Source: an uncultured Bacteroides sp.
Lineage (GTDB): Bacteria > Bacteroidota > Bacteroidia > Bacteroidales > Bacteroidaceae
Direction of reading: 5' to 3'
Assembly: GCF_963677945.1 (NCBI RefSeq)
Contig: NZ_OY782578.1
Span: 1,178,001 to 1,242,000, forward strand
DNA length: 64,000 bases
In this document: positions 35,698-44,423 of the stretch, piece after piece
Position numbering within the stretch: position 1 is the first letter of the stretch
Layout of the letters: each line of letters opens with the position of its first letter
Made by a program: the position numbers and the translations under genes
The notes under the pieces: generated by a model
Database searches by the model: none
Seen by the model: only the letters and a program-made list of their open reading frames with translations
Told to the model about the DNA's origin: nothing

Positions 35698-36933
35698 ATG
35701 GAAAAAGAACCATTATCACTTTACGAACTCAATGCTTTGGTAAGACAGGCATTGAACGAATCACTCCCTGATACCTATTGGATTCAGGCAGAACTAAGCG
35801 ATGTGCGTTCAAATGCCACCGGACATTGTTATCTGGAGTTTATTCAGAAGGATGCTCGCGGAAATAATCTAATTGCAAAGGCACGAGGAACCATCTGGGC
35901 CAACGTGTACCGTATGCTGAAACCTTATTTCGAGGAGAGCACCGGTCAGGCGTTTGTATCGGGCATAAAGGTGATGGTGGAGGTTACTGTGGAGTTTCAT
36001 GAACTTTACGGCTTCAGTCTTACGGTTGTTGATATAGATCCTACTTATACGTTGGGAGATATGGCACGCAAACGGCGTGAAATTCTGAAACAGTTGGAGG
36101 AAGAAGGGGTACTTACTCTCAATAAAGAGCTTGAAATGCCTATGTTGGCTCAGCGAATAGCGGTAATATCTTCTTCGTCGGCTGCCGGTTACGGAGATTT
36201 CTGCCGACAGCTGGAAGAGAATCCCTACGGATTTGTGTTCTACCCCCGTCTTTTTCCTGCATTGATGCAGGGCAATCAGGTAGAGGAATCGGTTATCAAT
36301 GCCCTGAATGCAGTAAATGATCATCGGGATGATTTCGATACCGTGGTAATTATTCGTGGAGGTGGTGCAACATCCGATCTTTCAGGCTTTGATACTTACC
36401 TGCTGGCAGCTAATTGTGCACAGTTTCCTTTACCGATAATTACCGGAATAGGTCATGAACGAGATGACACAGTGCTCGACTCTGTGGCTCACACCCGGGT
36501 AAAAACACCAACAGCTGCAGCTCAGTTCCTTATAACTCACATGCACGATGCGGCAGTGTCATTGGAGGAACTGGCTCAAACACTGATATCTTCTGTATCG
36601 GTACGCATGGATAAAGAACATTCGCGACTGTCAGAACTTACGAATCGTTTGCCTTTGGTTATTAAAAACCGAACAATTCGCGAAGGCTACTTGTTAGAAC
36701 AACTGATTCAGCGAATAAATGTGGGAATAGTCCGCAGCTTGACGAACAAACAGCACCGGCTGATGTTGCTAGAGCAACGTGTAAACGACGCTTCTCCAGA
36801 ACGCTTATTGAAAAGAGGATTCAGTATAACCCTCAAAGATGGGAAAGCAGTGACAGATAGCGCGCAACTGAAAGCGGGAGATGTAATTACAACACGCCTG
36901 GCAAAGGGTGAAGTAACAAGTGAAGTTAAATAA
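35698..36933 (+). CDS. xseA: Exonuclease VII large subunit
   Basis: This 411-residue protein has an N-terminal OB-fold (about 1-105, YWIQAELSDVRSNATGHCYLEF). The catalytic region contains RIAVISSSSAAGYGDF and VVIIRGGGATSDLSGFD, followed by GIGHERDDTVLDSVAHTRVKTPTAAA. Exonuclease VII degrades single-stranded DNA from both ends. xseB follows 17 bp later. Confidence 0.96.
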   Translation: MEKEPLSLYELNALVRQALNESLPDTYWIQAELSDVRSNATGHCYLEFIQKDARGNNLIAKARGTIWANVYRMLKPYFEESTGQAFVSGIKVMVEVTVEFHELYGFSLTVVDIDPTYTLGDMARKRREILKQLEEEGVLTLNKELEMPMLAQRIAVISSSSAAGYGDFCRQLEENPYGFVFYPRLFPALMQGNQVEESVINALNAVNDHRDDFDTVVIIRGGGATSDLSGFDTYLLAANCAQFPLPIITGIGHERDDTVLDSVAHTRVKTPTAAAQFLITHMHDAAVSLEELAQTLISSVSVRMDKEHSRLSELTNRLPLVIKNRTIREGYLLEQLIQRINVGIVRSLTNKQHRLMLLEQRVNDASPERLLKRGFSITLKDGKAVTDSAQLKAGDVITTRLAKGEVTSEVK

Positions 36934-36950
36934 TAAATAGACAACTGGAT

Positions 36951-37151
36951 ATGGCAGAAAAAAAAGAATCTTATGCTGAGGCTATGGCTAAACTGGAAAA
37001 AATAGTATCGGCTGTGGAGAAAGATGAACTGGATATCGACCAGCTGAGCCAAAAGCTTAAAGAAGCTCAGAAATTAGTCAGCTTTTGTAAGGAAAAACTC
37101 TACAAAGCCGATGAAGAAATAAAAAAGATCATGGAAGGTGAAGGTAACTGA
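36951..37151 (+). CDS. xseB: Exonuclease VII small subunit
   Basis: This 66-residue two-helix protein has the XseB pattern YAEAMAKLEKIVSAVEKDELDIDQLSQKLKEA. Small subunits coat the XseA helical region. The tandem arrangement with xseA supports the call. Confidence 0.95.
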   Translation: MAEKKESYAEAMAKLEKIVSAVEKDELDIDQLSQKLKEAQKLVSFCKEKLYKADEEIKKIMEGEGN

Positions 37152-37229
37152 TTTATATTAAACCCATTTAAAAGATTCCTCTTTCATAATTTTCTTAATC
37201 TATTAAGTGGAAATTTGAAATATAAAAGT

Positions 37230-37237
37230 TACTTTTG
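37230..37237 (+). promoter_or_regulatory. Promoter -7 box of ilvE
   Basis: TACTTTTG followed by C matches TAnnTTTG, 37 bp before the ATG. The nearest TTTG (37214) is too close for a -33 element. Confidence 0.5.
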
Positions 37238-37274
37238 CTAATCAATAGAAAACTTACAAAAACATCATATAATA

Positions 37275-38294
37275 ATGGAACAAATAGATTGGTCTAATCT
37301 GTCATTTGGCTATATAAAGACAGATTACAACGTTCGGTATAATTACCGTAACGGTGAGTGGGGAGAACTTGAGGTTAGCAGCAGTGAATATATAAATCTT
37401 CACATGGCGGCTACATGTTTACACTACGGACAGGAAGCTTTTGAAGGCTTGAAAGCTTTTAAAGGAAAAGATGGTAAGATTCGTATTTTCCGTCTTGAAG
37501 AGAATGCTAAACGCCTGCAATCTTCTTGTGATGGTATTTTGATGGCTAAGCTTCCGGTTGAAAAATTCAAAAAAGCAATATTGAAGGCCGTTAAACTAAA
37601 CGAACGTTTTGTTCCTCCTTATGAAAGTGGTGCTTCACTTTATATTCGTCCGGTTCTGTTTGGTACAAGTGCTCAGGTAGGTGTTCATCCAGCCAGCGAA
37701 TATACATTTATTGTTTTTGTTACTCCTGTAGGTCCTTACTTTAAAGGTGGTTTCTCATGTAATCCTTATGTGATTATTCGTGAATTCGACCGTGCTGCTC
37801 CGCTTGGAACCGGTACATTTAAGATTGGTGGTAATTATGCTGCCAGCCTTAGAGCTAATAAGAAAGCTCACGATATGGGTTACTCTTCCGAGTTCTATCT
37901 GGATGCAAAAGAAAAGAAATATATCGATGAATGCGGTGCTGCCAATTTCTTCGGAATCAGAGATAATACATATATTACTCCGCTGTCAACTTCAGTACTT
38001 CCTTCTATAACAAACAGAAGTCTTATCGCATTGGCCGAAAGCTTTGGTTTGAAGGTAGAACGTCGTCCGGTTGCCGAAGAAGAACTTCTCACTTTCGAAG
38101 AAGCCGGCGCTTGTGGTACAGCTGCTGTTATCAGCCCTATTGAACGTATTGATGACGTTGAAAAAGGAATATCTTATGTAATAGCAAAAGATGGCAAACC
38201 AGGTCCGATAAGTACAAAATTATATAATAAACTTCGTGCAATTCAGTACGGTGACGAACCGGATGAATTTGGATGGATTACTATTGTGGAATAA
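37275..38294 (+). CDS. ilvE: Branched-chain amino-acid aminotransferase
   Basis: This 339-residue fold-type IV PLP enzyme carries the PLP lysine in GTFKIGGNYAAS (Lys183). Other family marks are LHYGQEAFEGLKAFKG, SLYIRPVLFGT, YIDECGAANFFGI and EAGACGTAAVISPI. It interconverts Leu, Ile and Val with their 2-oxo acids. Monocistronic. Confidence 0.96.
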   Translation: MEQIDWSNLSFGYIKTDYNVRYNYRNGEWGELEVSSSEYINLHMAATCLHYGQEAFEGLKAFKGKDGKIRIFRLEENAKRLQSSCDGILMAKLPVEKFKKAILKAVKLNERFVPPYESGASLYIRPVLFGTSAQVGVHPASEYTFIVFVTPVGPYFKGGFSCNPYVIIREFDRAAPLGTGTFKIGGNYAASLRANKKAHDMGYSSEFYLDAKEKKYIDECGAANFFGIRDNTYITPLSTSVLPSITNRSLIALAESFGLKVERRPVAEEELLTFEEAGACGTAAVISPIERIDDVEKGISYVIAKDGKPGPISTKLYNKLRAIQYGDEPDEFGWITIVE

Positions 38295-38459
38295 TATTCC
38301 ATAAAAGTAACGTTCTGAAAGACGGAAGTATATTGCAAAATATTTGTTATAATTAATGCAGAAGGGGTGTGTTATCAAAATAGTCAGTTTACTATGAGAT
38401 AATATACTCCTTTTTCATTTAAAGGCAAATGCCTGAATTAATTTAATCCGGATGTTATT

Positions 38460-39269
38460 ATGAGCTTTAAAATAACGACTCTTGTTGATAATGTTGTTTA
38501 TGATCGGGGATTGCAGGCAGAGCATGGGCTATCTCTTTTGATTGCTGCCGAAGATAAGGTGATACTGTTTGATACCGGAGCTTCTGATCTGTTTATGAGA
38601 AATGCAGAAATTCTGGGCATTGATTTAAAGAAAGTAGACTATCTGGTTCTCTCTCATGGTCATAGTGATCATACGGGTGGGGTAAAGCAGTTTCTTGAAC
38701 TCAATCCGCAAGCTAAGGTTGTTTGTAAGAAAGAAGCTTTGCAGAAGAAATATAAAGATGCTCGCGAAAATGGCTTTGTAAGTGCTGGTCAGGTGGATGA
38801 AAACCGGTTATGGCTGGTAGATAGTTTAACAGAAATAGTACCCGGAGTATTTATTCTTCCTCAGATTAAAATAACGGAGAAAGGAGATACTCATTTTGAA
38901 CACTTCTTTACTGTGATAGATGGTAATATTGTACCCGACACATTTGAAGATGAATTGGCAATGGTCTTGACGGATGCCAAAACTATTTCAGTACTAAGCT
39001 CTTGCTCACATAGAGGAATTACTAATATTATTCGTTCGGCATTGGAGGCTTTTCCTGAACACACGTTGAATACTCTGATCGGAGGTTTCCATGTACGTAA
39101 TGCCGGAGATGATAAGCTTGATTTAATCAGTACTTATCTTGGAAGGAAGTTGCCAAAGCGTCTGGGCGTTTGTCATTGTACGGGAATAGATAACTATGCA
39201 CGTTTCCATCAGGGATTTAGCACACGTGTGTTCTATAACTATACCGGATGGGTGGAAGAAATAAAATAA
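38460..39269 (+). CDS. Metallo-beta-lactamase-fold hydrolase
   Basis: This 269-residue protein has the binuclear zinc motif HGHSDH (66-71), LFDTG (about 36-40) and a later SCSHRGITNII ligand segment. It resembles the family annotated as dihydropterin ribofuranosyl-aminobenzene phosphate synthase-like MBL proteins; the true substrate is unknown. trmB follows 9 bp later, suggesting co-transcription. Confidence 0.88.
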   Translation: MSFKITTLVDNVVYDRGLQAEHGLSLLIAAEDKVILFDTGASDLFMRNAEILGIDLKKVDYLVLSHGHSDHTGGVKQFLELNPQAKVVCKKEALQKKYKDARENGFVSAGQVDENRLWLVDSLTEIVPGVFILPQIKITEKGDTHFEHFFTVIDGNIVPDTFEDELAMVLTDAKTISVLSSCSHRGITNIIRSALEAFPEHTLNTLIGGFHVRNAGDDKLDLISTYLGRKLPKRLGVCHCTGIDNYARFHQGFSTRVFYNYTGWVEEIK

Positions 39270-39278
39270 AAAGATTGA

Positions 39279-40067
39279 ATGGGAAAAAATAAATTACAGA
39301 AATTTGCTGATATGCGGAGCTATCCGCACGTATTCGAATATCCATATTCAATTGTGGATGAATTTCCTTTTGAAATGAAAGGGAAATGGGGAAAAGAATT
39401 TTTTAAGAATGATAATCCAATTGTGCTCGAATTAGGCTGCGGACGAGGAGAATATACAGTGGGACTGGGACGCATGTTTCCTGATAAAAACTTTATTGGC
39501 GTGGACATTAAGGGTTCACGAATGTGGAGTGGTGCTTCCGATTCTCTGAAAGAAGGGCTGAACAATGTAGCTTTCCTGCGTACAAACATTGAGATTATCG
39601 ACCGCTTTTTTGCGGAAGGTGAAGTGAGCGAAATCTGGCTTACTTTCTCTGATCCTCAAATGAAGAAAGCAACCAAGCGATTAACTTCAACTTTCTTCAT
39701 GGAACGTTACCGCAAATTCCTGATTCCTGATGGAATTATCCATCTGAAGACTGACAGTAACTTCATGTTTACTTATACAAACTACATGGTTCAGGAGAAT
39801 AAATTCCCAGTACTGTTTGTTACTGAAGATTTATACCATTCTGGTTTGGTAGATGATATTCTAGGAATTCAGACTTATTACGAACAACAATGGCTGGACA
39901 GAGGATTAAATATAAAATATCTTAAGTTTAACCTTCCTCAGGAAGGTGCTTTAAAAGAACCTGAACAAGAAATTGAACTGGATACCTATCGTAGCTACAA
40001 CCGTAGTAAACGAAGCGGTAAAAAGACAACGTTAGCTTTTGAAGATGAACAATTAGAAAATGAATAA
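39279..40067 (+). CDS. trmB: tRNA (guanine-N7-)-methyltransferase
   Basis: This 262-residue SAM enzyme makes m7G46 in tRNA. The SAM-binding segment is [31 protein letters not shown] and the catalytic region is [23 protein letters not shown]. The basic C-terminal tail is unremarkable. The next gene, mrp, starts 5 bp downstream (or overlaps by 8 nt if its upstream ATG is used). Confidence 0.94.
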   Translation: MGKNKLQKFADMRSYPHVFEYPYSIVDEFPFEMKGKWGKEFFKNDNPIVLELGCGRGEYTVGLGRMFPDKNFIGVDIKGSRMWSGASDSLKEGLNNVAFLRTNIEIIDRFFAEGEVSEIWLTFSDPQMKKATKRLTSTFFMERYRKFLIPDGIIHLKTDSNFMFTYTNYMVQENKFPVLFVTEDLYHSGLVDDILGIQTYYEQQWLDRGLNIKYLKFNLPQEGALKEPEQEIELDTYRSYNRSKRSGKKTTLAFEDEQLENE

Positions 40068-40071
40068 TAAA

Positions 40072-41178
40072 ATGACACTTTATCCTAAACTTATACTCGA
40101 CGCGCTAAGTAATGTGCGTTACCCCGGAACAGGCAAGGACATTGTTTCTTCCGGAATGGTGGATGACGATATTCGCATTGAAGGTATGAAGGTTTCTTTC
40201 TCTTTGATTTTTGAGAAACCTACTGATCCGTTTATTAAATCGTTAGTGAAATCTGCTGAAACTGCAATTCTTACTTATGTGAGTAAGGATGTGGAAATTG
40301 TGGGTAATATTAGCGTGGTAGCAGTTCAGAAACCTCGCCCTGAGGTGGCAAAGCTTTTACCTGATGTAAAGAATGTAATTGCTATTTCTTCCGGAAAAGG
40401 GGGAGTAGGTAAATCTACTGTATCTGCAAACCTTGCTGTTGCCTTGGCAAAACTGGGTTATAAAGTAGGCTTGCTGGATGCCGATATTTTTGGTCCTTCA
40501 ATGCCAAAGATGTTTCAGGTAGAGGATGCCCGTCCTTTCCTTGAGAGAGTGGAAGGAAGAGATCTAATTATACCTGTAGAAAAGTATGGCGTAAAACTAT
40601 TATCTATCGGCTTCTTTGTTAATCCCGATCAGGCTACTGTGTGGCGTGGAGGTATGGCAAGTAATGCGCTGAAACAATTAATAGCAGATGCTAACTGGGG
40701 CGAACTGGATTATTTCCTTATCGACCTTCCTCCGGGAACCAGTGATATTCACCTGACTATTGTTCAGACAGTTGCTTTAACCGGAGCAATTGTAGTCAGT
40801 ACTCCTCAGGCTGTGGCATTAGCTGATGCCCGTAAAGGTATTGATATGTTTACCAATGATAAGGTAAATGTTCCTATCCTGGGATTGGTGGAAAATATGT
40901 CGTGGTTTACTCCTGCTGAGTTACCTGAAAATAAATATTATATTTTCGGAAAAGAAGGTGCCAAACTACTATCTGAAGAGATGAATATTCCTCTTCTTGG
41001 TCAGATTCCAATCGTTCAAAGTATTTGTGAAGGTGGAGATAGTGGCGTTCCTGTTGCACTGAATGAAGACTCAATTACCGGTCAGGCATTTCTTGCACTG
41101 GCAGAAAATGTAGTGAGTCAGATAAATATACGTAATGAGAAATTAGCTCCGACTAAGATTGTTGAAATGCATAAGTAA
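40072..41178 (+). CDS. Mrp/ApbC-type iron-sulfur carrier ATPase
   Basis: This 368-residue protein has an N-terminal MIP18/DUF59 domain (about 1-85) and a ParA-like ATPase with the deviant P-loop GKGGVGKST (108-116). DIDLPPGTSDIH-type Walker B and VVSTPQAVALADARKG follow. Mrp proteins carry Fe-S clusters to apo-proteins. I chose the ATG at 40072 (MTLYPKLILDAL) because the family starts there; an in-frame ATG at 40060 would add MNNK and overlap trmB. Confidence 0.93.
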   Translation: MTLYPKLILDALSNVRYPGTGKDIVSSGMVDDDIRIEGMKVSFSLIFEKPTDPFIKSLVKSAETAILTYVSKDVEIVGNISVVAVQKPRPEVAKLLPDVKNVIAISSGKGGVGKSTVSANLAVALAKLGYKVGLLDADIFGPSMPKMFQVEDARPFLERVEGRDLIIPVEKYGVKLLSIGFFVNPDQATVWRGGMASNALKQLIADANWGELDYFLIDLPPGTSDIHLTIVQTVALTGAIVVSTPQAVALADARKGIDMFTNDKVNVPILGLVENMSWFTPAELPENKYYIFGKEGAKLLSEEMNIPLLGQIPIVQSICEGGDSGVPVALNEDSITGQAFLALAENVVSQINIRNEKLAPTKIVEMHK

Positions 41179-41186
41179 TTTGTCTG

Positions 41187-41241
41187 CATACTTAGAAAAA
41201 AGGGCTGTAACATCGCGTTACAGCCCTTTTTTCTAAGTATG
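41187..41241. terminator. Very long hairpin terminator after mrp
   Basis: The 25-bp arms (41187-41211 and 41217-41241) are perfectly complementary around a 5-nt centre. The GC-rich inner stem AGGGCTGTAAC is flanked by A6/T6, so it can end transcription in both directions. Outer arms add CATACTTAG. This is unusually long for a rho-independent terminator. Confidence 0.85.
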
Positions 41242-41717
41242 AAAAGCTACTAAGACATAGAGATTTATTATAGTATTGCTTGATTTTTTTATGTAATCTA
41301 TTCTTGATTAAAGTTTTAATATTTTACACAATGAATTTATTCTTATAAATTGTTGTATATTAAATAGATACTTCTGATTGATTAACTTTATAAATAGCTT
41401 TTTCCAGTCCGTGGAAGCCTTTTATTGATTTTATTTGTAATGTTAGATAAATACGATCGAAATTTAGTTCTTTTTTGTCCCTCTATATAGTACTTAAAAT
41501 CAGCCATTAAACACTTTTTAACTCGATCTTTCTATTTCTCAGAGAAACTATAAAGGACGTTTTCTGACAATCCGTTTTACTTTTTAAGCTAATTGCTTGA
41601 TTATAAGCTGCGGGCTTTTTTATTTCACCCCGTATAAATACAGGAAAAAGGAGAATAATTCCGCGCATATAAAGGGATGAACAAAATAATTAATTCACCC
41701 CTTTACATTACTGGTTT
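41242..41717. other. AT-rich gap without a gene
   Basis: About 476 bases lie between the mrp terminator and the 3' end of the minus-strand receptor. I see no ORF with gene-like content and no promoter. A weak inverted repeat (AAAGGGATGAA at 41671-41681 and TTCACCCCTTT at 41694-41704) lies just beyond the receptor stop. It may help end that transcript. Confidence 0.5.
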
Positions 41718-44186
41718 TTAGTTTCCTGAAGGAGCTCCTCCTCCGGTATTACTACCTCCACCTTTAACATCATCATTCTGAATTGATTTAGCAGTTTTCT
41801 TCACAGCTGCAGAAAGTTCTCCGATTCTATAGCTGATATTAATTCCAAAACTGCGCATCGGATAAGTAGTCTCGCTGTAATAGTGGAAACTTGGAGTTTC
41901 TGTAGTAGAAGTGAATGTAAGGTTCTTGTTAAACAAATTACGAGCATATACCGAGATTGTCAGTCTCTTATTAAGCATTAACTTATTCAGGCTTATTCCA
42001 TAATATTTATATCCTGATCTCTTTCCTTGAAGTCCGATGGAAGATCCGCTGCCTCCTCCATTTAAGCTTAATCTCAGGTCGTATGGCAAGTTTTGTTGTA
42101 TTCCACCGCCGATATAGAAATTGAACCCATGGTTAGATTGATCCATTTTATCACTATTAAAGTCATCATAACTTGTATTTCCATTCATGAATATTCTGGT
42201 TTTAGGAGTCATATTCCAGTTTATATAAGATGATAAACGTGTTGATGACCATTTACCAATATTGTCATACGTGTTGTTAACAATACCGTCCTTTATGAAA
42301 GAATAAGACTCTATGCTGTTATTAACAAATGTATGTCCCAAAGAAAGATTAATATTAAACTTTTGAGTGAAACTGCTATAGTTCAATCCAAATGAATGGC
42401 TTTTTTCACTATCCAATTTTGAATTACCATAACTGATATTTTTAGGATCGGCATCATTAATAAAAGGATTCAGATACCAAATACCTGGTCGACTGATTCT
42501 CATATTATAAGAAGCCTTTAATGTTTGGGTAGGAGCAATCTGGTACGAGATATTAGCTGATGGAACCAAGTCGCTGAAGCGTTTATTGAAATCTTCTCCT
42601 TTAGCGCTATAGTATTTAACGTCCATCATAGTATATTCATAACGCAAGCCTGTTTTGAATCCAAAACTCTTATGTTTCAAACTATATCCGGCATAAGCAG
42701 CTACAATATCCTGAAGGTGACTGTATTTGCTACTTTTATCTTTATTTTCTTTAAAGTCTTCGCTTCCCGAATTTGTAGTGTAATATTTATTATCACTATC
42801 ACTATTACGGATTATGTATTTGGCTCCCAATTCAAGAGTCTGCTCTTTGGTTATAGGATAAGTGTAATCGCATTGGAAAGTATGTTCTGTTGTACTGGGA
42901 TCTCCTTTTGTGTGCATATCATATAACTGAGATGGGTAGTTTAGAATGTCTTTATAATATGTATATGCATCAGATTTTTGTGGAGAACCATTGAGTTTGT
43001 ATGATAGAATAAGAAGTTCGTCTTTCTTTTTGAATGTTCGTTGATAATCAAGACTGGCATCAATGCTCATATAGTTGTCTTTACCCGAATTTATAGTGTT
43101 GTAGCTGTACATTGAATTAAGATTAGCATCTTCCATTTCTGTATTTCCGGTTGAATTATTTTTGCTGTTTCCTCCGTATAAACTACCAGAGAATGTGATT
43201 AATCGTAATGAATCAATTTCATAACTAGCTTCAATATTTCCGGAGTTGTAATTCCCTTTATAATCGGAAACTGATTTATTGGTCAGATATTTATTTGTTG
43301 TAGAAGTAATATCTTCACGTTTACTATATGTGTCCACATCACCGGAAGATTTATAATAGTTATAATAGTAGTTTCCTGTAACAGTGAATTTACCCGATTG
43401 TACAGTAGAATAGATCCCGGCATTTCTCCCAGTTGTACTTGCACCTGCATTGAATGTAGTGGTGTATCCTTGCATTCCTTTGCCGAAAGTAACTATATTT
43501 AATATTCCTGCTACTCCTTCGGCATCATATTTAGCTCCTGGATTAGTGATAACTTCTATTGATTTAATAGAGCTTGCCGGCATGCTTTTTAAAACCTCAG
43601 TGGGGTTATTGCTTATCATATTGTTTGGCTTACCGTTTACATATACTTTAAACTTACTGCTGCCATTAACCTGTATTTTATCTTCGCCATCTACTGTAAC
43701 CAAAGGTACTTTTCGTAACATTTCCAATGTGCTGCTTGTTTTTGAATCTGGGTCATCTTCGATGTTATAAGCAAGTTTATCTATTTCTGTTTTTACTAAA
43801 GGCTTTTGCGCTACGACTTCAACACCTTTTAATTCTTTTGCATTTTCCTTTGTGTAGATAACGCCGAGGTCTATAGTTGTGGAATTAGGCTGTACTAAAA
43901 ACTCTTTATATACTACACTCTTACCTACGGAAGTAAATGATATAACCAGATTGCCTTCTTCGGATATTTTTTGTGTGAATTTTCCATTAAGGTCGGTCGT
44001 GAGGACTTTTATTGGTTTATTTGGTACTGTCTTTTTAAAAATCCGTATGGTAGAGTAGGGCTCTCCGGCTTTTGAAATAGAATCCAGCAATACTCCTTTT
44101 ACTGTAAATAATACAGGTTTTTCTGATTGTGCCTTTGCTGTGAGACACAATAAAAGTAGTAGTAGAGTTAATAAGTTTTTTTTCAT
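41718..44186 (-). CDS. Outer-membrane beta-barrel receptor (OMP_b-brl_3, TonB-receptor-like)
   Basis: This 822-residue protein starts at the ATG that gives MKKNLLTLLLLLLCLTAKAQ, a clean signal peptide; an upstream in-frame ATG would add 16 residues without one. It has a carboxypeptidase-like domain (about 22-110), a plug-like region (about 120-235, with VNGKPNNMISNNPTEVLKSMPASSIKSIEVITNPG) and a large barrel. The Gly/Ser/Asn-rich tail (GGGSNTGGGAPSGN) is odd. It lies downstream of a BlaI-M56-TPR operon and is separated from it by a palindromic array. Substrate unknown. Confidence 0.88.
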   Translation of the reverse strand: MKKNLLTLLLLLLCLTAKAQSEKPVLFTVKGVLLDSISKAGEPYSTIRIFKKTVPNKPIKVLTTDLNGKFTQKISEEGNLVISFTSVGKSVVYKEFLVQPNSTTIDLGVIYTKENAKELKGVEVVAQKPLVKTEIDKLAYNIEDDPDSKTSSTLEMLRKVPLVTVDGEDKIQVNGSSKFKVYVNGKPNNMISNNPTEVLKSMPASSIKSIEVITNPGAKYDAEGVAGILNIVTFGKGMQGYTTTFNAGASTTGRNAGIYSTVQSGKFTVTGNYYYNYYKSSGDVDTYSKREDITSTTNKYLTNKSVSDYKGNYNSGNIEASYEIDSLRLITFSGSLYGGNSKNNSTGNTEMEDANLNSMYSYNTINSGKDNYMSIDASLDYQRTFKKKDELLILSYKLNGSPQKSDAYTYYKDILNYPSQLYDMHTKGDPSTTEHTFQCDYTYPITKEQTLELGAKYIIRNSDSDNKYYTTNSGSEDFKENKDKSSKYSHLQDIVAAYAGYSLKHKSFGFKTGLRYEYTMMDVKYYSAKGEDFNKRFSDLVPSANISYQIAPTQTLKASYNMRISRPGIWYLNPFINDADPKNISYGNSKLDSEKSHSFGLNYSSFTQKFNINLSLGHTFVNNSIESYSFIKDGIVNNTYDNIGKWSSTRLSSYINWNMTPKTRIFMNGNTSYDDFNSDKMDQSNHGFNFYIGGGIQQNLPYDLRLSLNGGGSGSSIGLQGKRSGYKYYGISLNKLMLNKRLTISVYARNLFNKNLTFTSTTETPSFHYYSETTYPMRSFGINISYRIGELSAAVKKTAKSIQNDDVKGGGSNTGGGAPSGN

Positions 44187-44205
44187 ATTTATGTGTTTTT
44201 TGGCA

Positions 44206-44240
44206 TTAGACGTATATTTGAGAATAAAAATCACGTCTAA
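44206..44240. promoter_or_regulatory. TTAGACGT inverted repeat upstream of the receptor gene
   Basis: TTAGACGT (44206-44213) and ACGTCTAA (44233-44240) are perfect 8-bp inverted arms 19 nt apart, 20 bp upstream of the start codon. The minus-strand ACGTCTAA is also the -10-like box found upstream of the two tandem outer-membrane genes, but a matching TGCAAC -35 box is not seen. It may be an operator or a variant ECF promoter. Confidence 0.5.
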
Positions 44241-44297
44241 CTTTTATAAATTTATTTTATTTTGTTTAGTTAACATTTATTGAGGAAATGGCGGCTC

Positions 44298-44376
44298 CAT
44301 CCGGATGTAACAGGACTGTCCATCCGGGTGTAGGAGGTTAGTACACCCGGATGTAGGGTACTTCTCCACCCAGGTG
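44298..44376. repeat. Four-unit palindromic array, CCGG core, 23-bp period
   Basis: Units CATCCGGATG (44298), CATCCGGGTG (44321), CACCCGGATG (44344) and CACCCAGGTG (44367) are centred exactly 23 bp apart. With half-sites a = CATCC and b = CACCC they read aa, ab, ba, bb, the last with one mismatch. Unit 2 is the exact reverse complement of unit 3. It lies 47 bp after the TPR gene stop and 111 bp before the receptor start, both minus-strand genes. Function unknown. Confidence 0.88.
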
Positions 44377-44423
44377 TAGATGATATTTCAACAGTGTATT
44401 AAATGCGAATTGCCTTTGGAATT

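Noticed and set aside
44187-44234. Upstream start of the 41718 receptor gene
   Set aside because: It would place 16 polar residues before the signal peptide and overlap the TTAGACGT repeat region.
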